A stretch of DNA of 64,000 bases, taken from NCBI RefSeq assembly GCF_049243985.1, contig NC_135378.1, positions 36,676,941 to 36,740,940 on the forward strand. The letters run 5' to 3'. Position numbers and translations under genes: made by a program. Every line of letters begins with the position of its first letter. Positions within the stretch are counted from its first letter, which is position 1. Below the pieces are notes generated by a model, which saw only the letters and a list, made by a program, of their open reading frames with translations, made no database searches and had not been told where the DNA came from. The DNA comes from Paroedura picta. Its lineage: Eukaryota > Chordata > Lepidosauria > Squamata > Gekkonidae. This document shows positions 55,210 to 64,000 of the stretch, piece by piece.

Positions 55210-55395
55210 AGGGTTGCCAGCTCTGGGTTGAGAAACTCCTGGAGACTTTGGGGTGTAGAGGGACCTCAATGGAGTCTAATGCTATGGAGCCCACACTCCG
55301 AAGCAGCCATTTCCTCCAGGGCAACTGATCACTTTAGTCTGAATATGAGCTATAATTCTAGGGGATCCCCAGGTCCCACCTGGGGACTGGCATCC
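55210..55395. mobile_element. GTTGCCA-type interspersed repeat, second copy
   Basis: Starts AGGGTTGCCAGCTCTGGG and ends CTGGGGACTGGCATCCCT, an imperfect terminal inverted repeat. A further start-only fragment lies at 39249-39290. Confidence 0.65.
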
Positions 55396-55488
55396 CTAGT
55401 GCTGCTTCTGAAAAATACCTCTGAGGTTCAAAAGCCCTGTGTCATCATGCAACAAGATTAACCAGCTGGCCACAAAAGCTCCCCATAA

Positions 55489-55665
55489 CCGTTTATGCAC
55501 TGGGAACCTCACTGCCCCAGATCCTGTGCAAGAGCACAAATCGGTGGCAGATGAGGTGCACCAGGCCAAATTCTCCCCCATGCAGTTGCAGGAAGAGGTG
55601 GGGCAACCTGCCACAACTAAATCTCCAGCCTGCAGCCTAGCATGAAACCTCCAGTGCGTAAACGG
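55489..55665. mobile_element. Short inverted-repeat element (177 bp)
   Basis: CCGTTTATGCACTGGGA at the left and CCAGTGCGTAAACGG at the right form terminal inverted repeats. No clear target duplication. No coding potential. Confidence 0.5.
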
Positions 55666-56029
55666 TCCATGTGAGTCAATAGAGCTCCAGCTCCATAGAG
55701 AAAATCTACTACAGGGTCCGATGCTCCAGTTTGGAACTTATCACATCCATAAATTGCTGAAAAATTCTCAGGAGAATAATAAATTCAGAGTTTCTGAGCA
55801 CCCAAAAATGTTCTGCCTACATTCCATTATTCCAGACTTAAGTGATCTCGGGATTGGATGCCATTAAACTTTTATTTTTTTAGTAGTATTTGAATCCTAA
55901 AGAGTTAAGGTCCCATTGAGAGAGAGTGGATAGCATAGATGTTTGTTGGAAAATGTCTTCTGAATCTTGCTGCAATCCATAAATTCAGTTACTCTTTTTT
56001 GTGAACCATCTCTAGAACACGAAAAAGGC

Positions 56030-56138
56030 TTTGCTGGATCAGACCAGTCCATCGAGGCAAACATCCTGTTGATGGCAAGGGCCGGCAACCAGAGCACAGA
56101 GAACAAGACCTTCCCCTAATGTTTTCTTATAGAACTAA
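56030..56138 (-). mobile_element. LINE 3' end, other half of the split CR1/L3 element
   Basis: GGCTTTGCTGGATCAGACCA is the reverse complement of the LINE 3' UTR seen at 37.67 kb (GGTCTGATCCAGGCAGG). Abuts the Helitron end. Confidence 0.6.
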
Positions 56139-56183
56139 CTAGAAATTAAGCCCGCTGTTGCTGAAATACAGCGGGCGCTAGAG

Positions 56184-56319
56184 CAGGGGTAGTCAACCTG
56201 TGGTCCTCCAGATGTTCATGGACTACAACTCCCATGAGCCCCTGCCAGCAAATGCTGGCAGGGGCTAATGGGAATGTTAGTCCATGGGCATCTGGAGGAC
56301 CACAGGTTGACTACCCGTG
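56184..56319. mobile_element. hAT-type fold-back element, second copy
   Basis: Same family as the 12.3-kb element: CAGGGGTAGTCAACC ... GGTTGACTACCCGTG. Arms are more diverged, so it is older. Flanks CGCTAGAG / CGCGAGAG match at 7 of 8. Inserted into the Helitron of 56.1-57.0 kb. Confidence 0.85.
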
Positions 56320-56359
56320 CGCGAGAGCATAGGGAAGAATAAGGGAGGAAAGGAAGGTT

Positions 56360-56456
56360 GAAGAAGAAGAAAGTTGGTTCTTATATGCCGCTTTTCCCTA
56401 CCCGAAGGAGGCTCAAAGCAGCTTACAGTCGCCTTCCCATTCCTCTCCCCACATCA
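56360..56456 (-). mobile_element. Sauria-type SINE 3' fragment inside the Helitron
   Basis: GAAGAAGAAGAAAGTTGGTT to CATTCCTCTCCCCACATCAG, then it passes into the polypurine tract. Only the 3' third is present. Confidence 0.75.
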
Positions 56457-56800
56457 GAGGGAAGGAGGGATGGAATGGAGAAAGGGAAGGAGGGATGGGA
56501 TTGAGAAAGGAGGGAAAGGGGTGGGTGAAGGGATGAATAGAAGGAATAGAGGAAGGAAGGCAGGAAGTGTGTTAGAGAGGAAGTGGGAAAGAGAGCAAGT
56601 GAGAGGGAGAAAGAGATGGCAGGAAGTAGAGGAAGTCAAGAAGGAAAGTAGAAAAAGTCAGGAAGGAAAGAAGGAAGGGAAGAAGGAAGGCAGGCAGGGA
56701 GGTAGGTGGACTTGGAGGGGACAGGGGTTTGTGTGAAGGGGGGAGTTGTGAGGGGGGTGAATTGGGAGGGGGAGTTGGGGGGGAAGAGATAGAGGAAGCA
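56456..56800 (+). repeat. Polypurine (GGAAG-rich) tract inside the Helitron
   Basis: About 340 bp almost free of C and poor in T on the plus strand, built of GGGA, GGAAG and GAAAG words. Gives long chance frames rich in Gly/Glu/Arg/Lys or Pro/Ser/Leu/Phe on the two strands. Confidence 0.85.
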
Positions 56801-57035
56801 AGGGAGAAGGAAGGCAGCCAGGGAGGTAGGTGGACTTGGAGGTAGGTGGACTTGCGCGGCTCCCCATTGGCTGCTTGGCCCTGGATGGACACTCGGAGGG
56901 TCCAATTGGGAGCCGCTTTGCGGCTCTTGATTGGGCCTTCTGAGTTTTTATCCCGGACAGAGCCCGCCCTTTCTCCTCCCACATTGCCCTTACCTTTTTA
57001 TTTAATACCGCGGGAGCGGTTACAGATAATCAGAT

Positions 57036-57700
57036 ATTTACATGGAGGCTCCCCGTACTAGATTTGCCTAAAAGGCCAAAACTTTCCTCTGATGGTGTCT
57101 CCTAATGCTGGTATTCAGATATTTATAAGATATTTACTAGCCACTAAGAGAACTATCCCCCACAAATGTGCCCAATCCCCTTTTAAAACCATCTATGCAC
57201 ATGGACATCACTACTTTCCCTGGCAGAGAATTCCATACTCATTGAGAAAAGAAATTTTTCCTTTTCCTGTCCCATCAACTTCATTGGGTTTTCTGAGCTC
57301 TCTTTATCCTCTTTTTTCAACCCCTGCGTAATTTTATAAACCTGTATCAGGTCCTCTCCTTAGCTTGCTTCATTCTCAACTTAGAAGTCTCAAACTGTCC
57401 AGCCTTTTCTCATAGCAAAAATGCTCCACCTTCTTGGATCATCTTGGTTGCCCCTTTCTGTAAGTTTTCCCATTCTGAGATGTCCTTTTTGAGATACAGC
57501 AACAAGATCTGCATGAAGTGGCCAAATGAGACCTCACCATAGCTCTGTACAAGGGTATTACCATGTTTGCCATTGTATTCTCAGTCATTTTCCTGATAAA
57601 CCCCAACATAGACATTGCCATTTTCACTGCTGTGAAATTGGTTGACAATTTTATTGAGCTATCCACATAACCCCAAGATCTCTCTCTGCATTGGTTTCAG
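57036..57700 (-). mobile_element. CR1/L3-type LINE, reverse orientation, 5' side of a split element
   Basis: The reverse complement of CAGAGAATTCCATACTCATT, CTGTATCAGGTCCTCTCC and CCTTTTCTCATAGCAAAAAT matches the 36.9-kb LINE region. Its 3' part continues at 56030-56138 beyond the inserted Helitron. Confidence 0.75.
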
Positions 57701-57859
57701 ATAGTTCTAAAGCCATTCATATGTTTCTAAAGTTGGGATTCTGTTGTTGTTTGTGTTTAAATATTAAATTCTTCATGTTCCAAATGCTACACTTCTCTTA
57801 AGTTGTCTGTGCAGAAAATTTATCATCATAGGAGAAAGGGGGAAATTGTTTGTTTGTTT

Positions 57860-58182
57860 TTTGACTTAAATAATATTTATTGAATTCACATTTTCATTTT
57901 AGGTATGGTGCAACAAGCAGTCTTCAAGCACTTTAAAACACAGGAATATATTGCAGATATTTGTTAAATATATGTATATACACAGGCCACTTAAATCTTC
58001 CATACAAAATTTTCAATTGATCTAATGTGCAACGGTTGCCTATCTTACAATGCATCAACCTGATTTCTGAACTGGGTTTGACCTACTTCAGTCATCTCCA
58101 TTTCCCTAGGAAATGTTTAGTTGCCGATTAAATCACCTGAACTTGTTAAAAAAGAATGACTGAACTGAGCCTTTTGATTCTC
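57860..58182 (-). other. SLC25A4: SLC25A4 3' untranslated region
   Basis: A minus-strand AATAAA lies at 57876-57881, about 300 bases after the stop, which suits the short 3' UTR of this gene. The cleavage point is estimated at 10-20 bases past the signal. Confidence 0.6.
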
Positions 58183-62546
<4,364 letters not shown>

Positions 62547-62640
62547 GCTGGGAGAAGCCCGCTCGACGCCCTCTTCGCCTCAGCGCGCCCGGCACTTCCC
62601 CACCCAGCGGAGTCCCCCGGTGGCCAGCCGCCGGAATCCC

Positions 62641-62646
62641 TTTATA
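62641..62646 (-). promoter_or_regulatory. SLC25A4: TATA box of SLC25A4
   Basis: GGCTATAAAGG on the minus strand, 95 bases before the ATG. This places transcription start near 62,612 and a 5' UTR of about 65 bases. Mammalian ANT1 promoters also have a TATA box. Confidence 0.75.
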
Positions 62647-62703
62647 GCCCCCGCGGGTCTCGCGATAAGAGGAGGGGCTCGCCGGGGGCTGACCCGCGTG
62701 GAC

Positions 62704-62708
62704 ATTGG
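62704..62708 (-). promoter_or_regulatory. SLC25A4: CCAAT box of SLC25A4
   Basis: CAGCCAATGTCC on the minus strand, about 60 bases upstream of the TATA box, the usual spacing for an NF-Y site. Confidence 0.6.
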
Positions 62709-63409
62709 CTGGGACCCCCTTGGGAGAGGGCCCGGGGCGAAGCCGGCGTGCTGCGCTTCCTCGACGGACACCCTGCGGCCAGGGACGCCGGCAAGGGCAA
62801 AGGAAAGTTATCTGCGCCCTGCTGGCACGGCATGTGCTCGCTGTATTAATAGCACAGGGTGGCACCTGGGCCGGGGGCCGCTGAAGCCTTCGCCACAGCC
62901 GGGAAGGCCTCGAAGCGGAGCTCCCGAGCGCTTCTTCCTCCTCGCCCGTGTCGCGCCCTCCGGGGACCCGGTGGGAGGGGGGGGGCTGCTCCTACTTGAG
63001 AGCATGTACAAAAAACGCCCCCTGCGAGGTAGGTGCTCCTCTCAAGGGGAGCCGGGATTTGGATCCAGAAATCACCCAGTGCGAGGCCAGCAGTATTCCA
63101 CGCACGTGGGATCATGCGCCTTCAGTGCTGTTTTGTACTGGGAAATCCAGCTGTAAAAAGCGCATCGAAAGTGCATTGTCCAAGTGTGCAGAATGGTGCG
63201 AGTCGCAAACATGGCGATGGAAAGATGCTCCCCACACATGGAGGCAGCTCATTACAATGCAGGCGTGTGTCAGTGGTTCACTCCACAATGGTTAGACATG
63301 CTAATGAGTAATACCTCAAGGGTGGCCATGGGAGATATTCTGGGAGGTGGTGGGAGAAGCACTGTCAAGACACAGATGATTTCTGGTGCCCGGGGGGGGG
63401 GGGTGTTGT

Positions 63410-63541
63410 AAAGCAAGAGACTTCCAGAGGTGCCTTGCCACTCCCTGCCTCTGCACAGTGACGCTGGACTTCCTTGGAGGTCTCCCATCCAAATACTAAC
63501 CAGGAGACTTGGCAAGCCTCAGCAATCAAGATCAGGAGAGA
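63410..63541 (-). mobile_element. 5S-like SINE, reversed, partial
   Basis: AGGTGCCTTGCCACTCCCTG, GGTCTCCCATCCAAATACTA, AACCAGGAGACTTGGCAAGC. Confidence 0.7.
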
Positions 63542-64000
63542 CAAGATATTTACATGCACCTATGTGACTAGGATCCCAGACTCCATAAATATCCCTTGTT
63601 GAACTAAACAGGATTTAATCCTAATAAGTGTGACTCTCATTCAGGTGACTATCATTTCTGTTCCTGGCAGGACTTCCGTGTCTCAAGCAAATGCCAACTT
63701 GCCCACAGAACTGGACCCAGAAAACAGGAGCCAGGACAGCCTGCTTTACTTATCATGAAATGTTGATTAAAAGTGTTCCTTGGAGCATGTGCAGAGGATG
63801 ACATCCCTGCTGCTGATTAATGAAAGTCAGGCCCCTACCCCCGGATCCAGATGGGATGGAGGGAAACGTTTCCAACTGTGATCCTAGGCACACTTTCTTG
63901 GGGATGTGTCATTAACTTAGACTGAAATTGCATATGGATTGTAAAGTGCAAGAAAGTTGAAACGTGATTGTAAATCAGCCTTCCTGTATCAATATTAGTA

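Larger units (their letters stand above)
56139..57034 (-). mobile_element. Non-autonomous Helitron-like element, copy 4, carrying nested insertions
   Basis: Minus strand: host A, then TCTGATTATC at the 5' end; 3' end with stem GCCCGCTGT / ACAGCGGGC, then TTAATTT, CTAG and host T. So the insertion is exactly between A and T as Helitrons do. It contains a 136-bp fold-back element, a SINE fragment and a polypurine tract, and it interrupts a CR1/L3-type LINE. Confidence 0.72.
50836..57850. other. Intergenic DNA between CFAP97 and SLC25A4 (tail to tail)
   Basis: No host exon recognised. 50.84-51.98 kb is AT-rich unique-looking DNA with one chance open frame. 52.0-52.25 kb is a SINE. 52.5-53.8 kb is GC-richer DNA of unknown origin with several overlapping frames on both strands and no recognisable protein. 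After that come a hAT-like element, a GTTGCCA-type repeat, a short inverted-repeat element and the nested LINE/Helitron complex. Confidence 0.55.

Noticed and set aside
56454-56984. Pro/Ser/Leu-rich and Gly/Lys/Glu-rich frames
   Set aside because: Direct products of the polypurine tract.

Overview
This is vertebrate nuclear DNA, most likely from a squamate reptile (lizard). It has spliced genes with GT-AG introns, CpG-island promoters and a dense load of interspersed repeats. The repeats are typical of squamates: tRNA-headed Sauria-type SINEs with a '...ATATAAGAACCAACTC(TTCT)n' tail, SINEs with a 5S-rRNA-like body, CR1 and L2 LINE 3' ends, many short hAT-like and fold-back DNA elements, and small non-autonomous Helitrons. 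The species cannot be fixed from the sequence.

Three protein-coding genes are recognised, in an order known from human 4q35.1 (SLC25A4 - CFAP97 - SNX25), here inverted. (1) SNX25, minus strand, about 20.8 kb to 2.8 kb: the first six coding exons (N-terminal membrane anchor and PXA domain); the gene runs off the left edge. (2) CFAP97, plus strand, from a CpG-island promoter near 24.7 kb to a stop at 49,986: five coding exons, 494 codons, reading frame intact. (3) SLC25A4 (ANT1, the ADP/ATP carrier of the inner mitochondrial membrane), minus strand, 62,546 to 58,183: four exons giving exactly 298 residues, with TATA and CCAAT boxes upstream. SNX25 and CFAP97 lie head to head about 4 kb apart; CFAP97 and SLC25A4 lie tail to tail about 7 kb apart. 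The three genes are not an operon or pathway. They are a conserved syntenic block of a sorting nexin, a cilium/flagellum-associated protein and a mitochondrial carrier.

Region by region: 1-20.8 kb is SNX25 exons and introns with SINEs, a CR1 LINE that splits a SINE, a Helitron, and a near-perfect 138-bp hAT-type palindrome. 20-21.3 kb is the SNX25 CpG island. 21.3-24.4 kb is intergenic with L2 LINE remains. 24.4-25.2 kb is the CFAP97 CpG island. 25-50.8 kb is the CFAP97 gene with large, repeat-rich introns. 50.8-57.9 kb is intergenic and holds a nested repeat complex (LINE, Helitron, fold-back element, SINE and polypurine tract). 57.9-62.6 kb is SLC25A4. 62.6-64 kb is its CpG-rich promoter and flank.

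The most notable non-genic signals are four small Helitron-like elements whose terminal hairpins differ in sequence but keep pairing in three copies, and a set of hAT-like elements whose 8-bp target duplications mostly fit nTnTAnAn. No retrovirus-like element, CRISPR array or true tRNA/rRNA gene was recognised.
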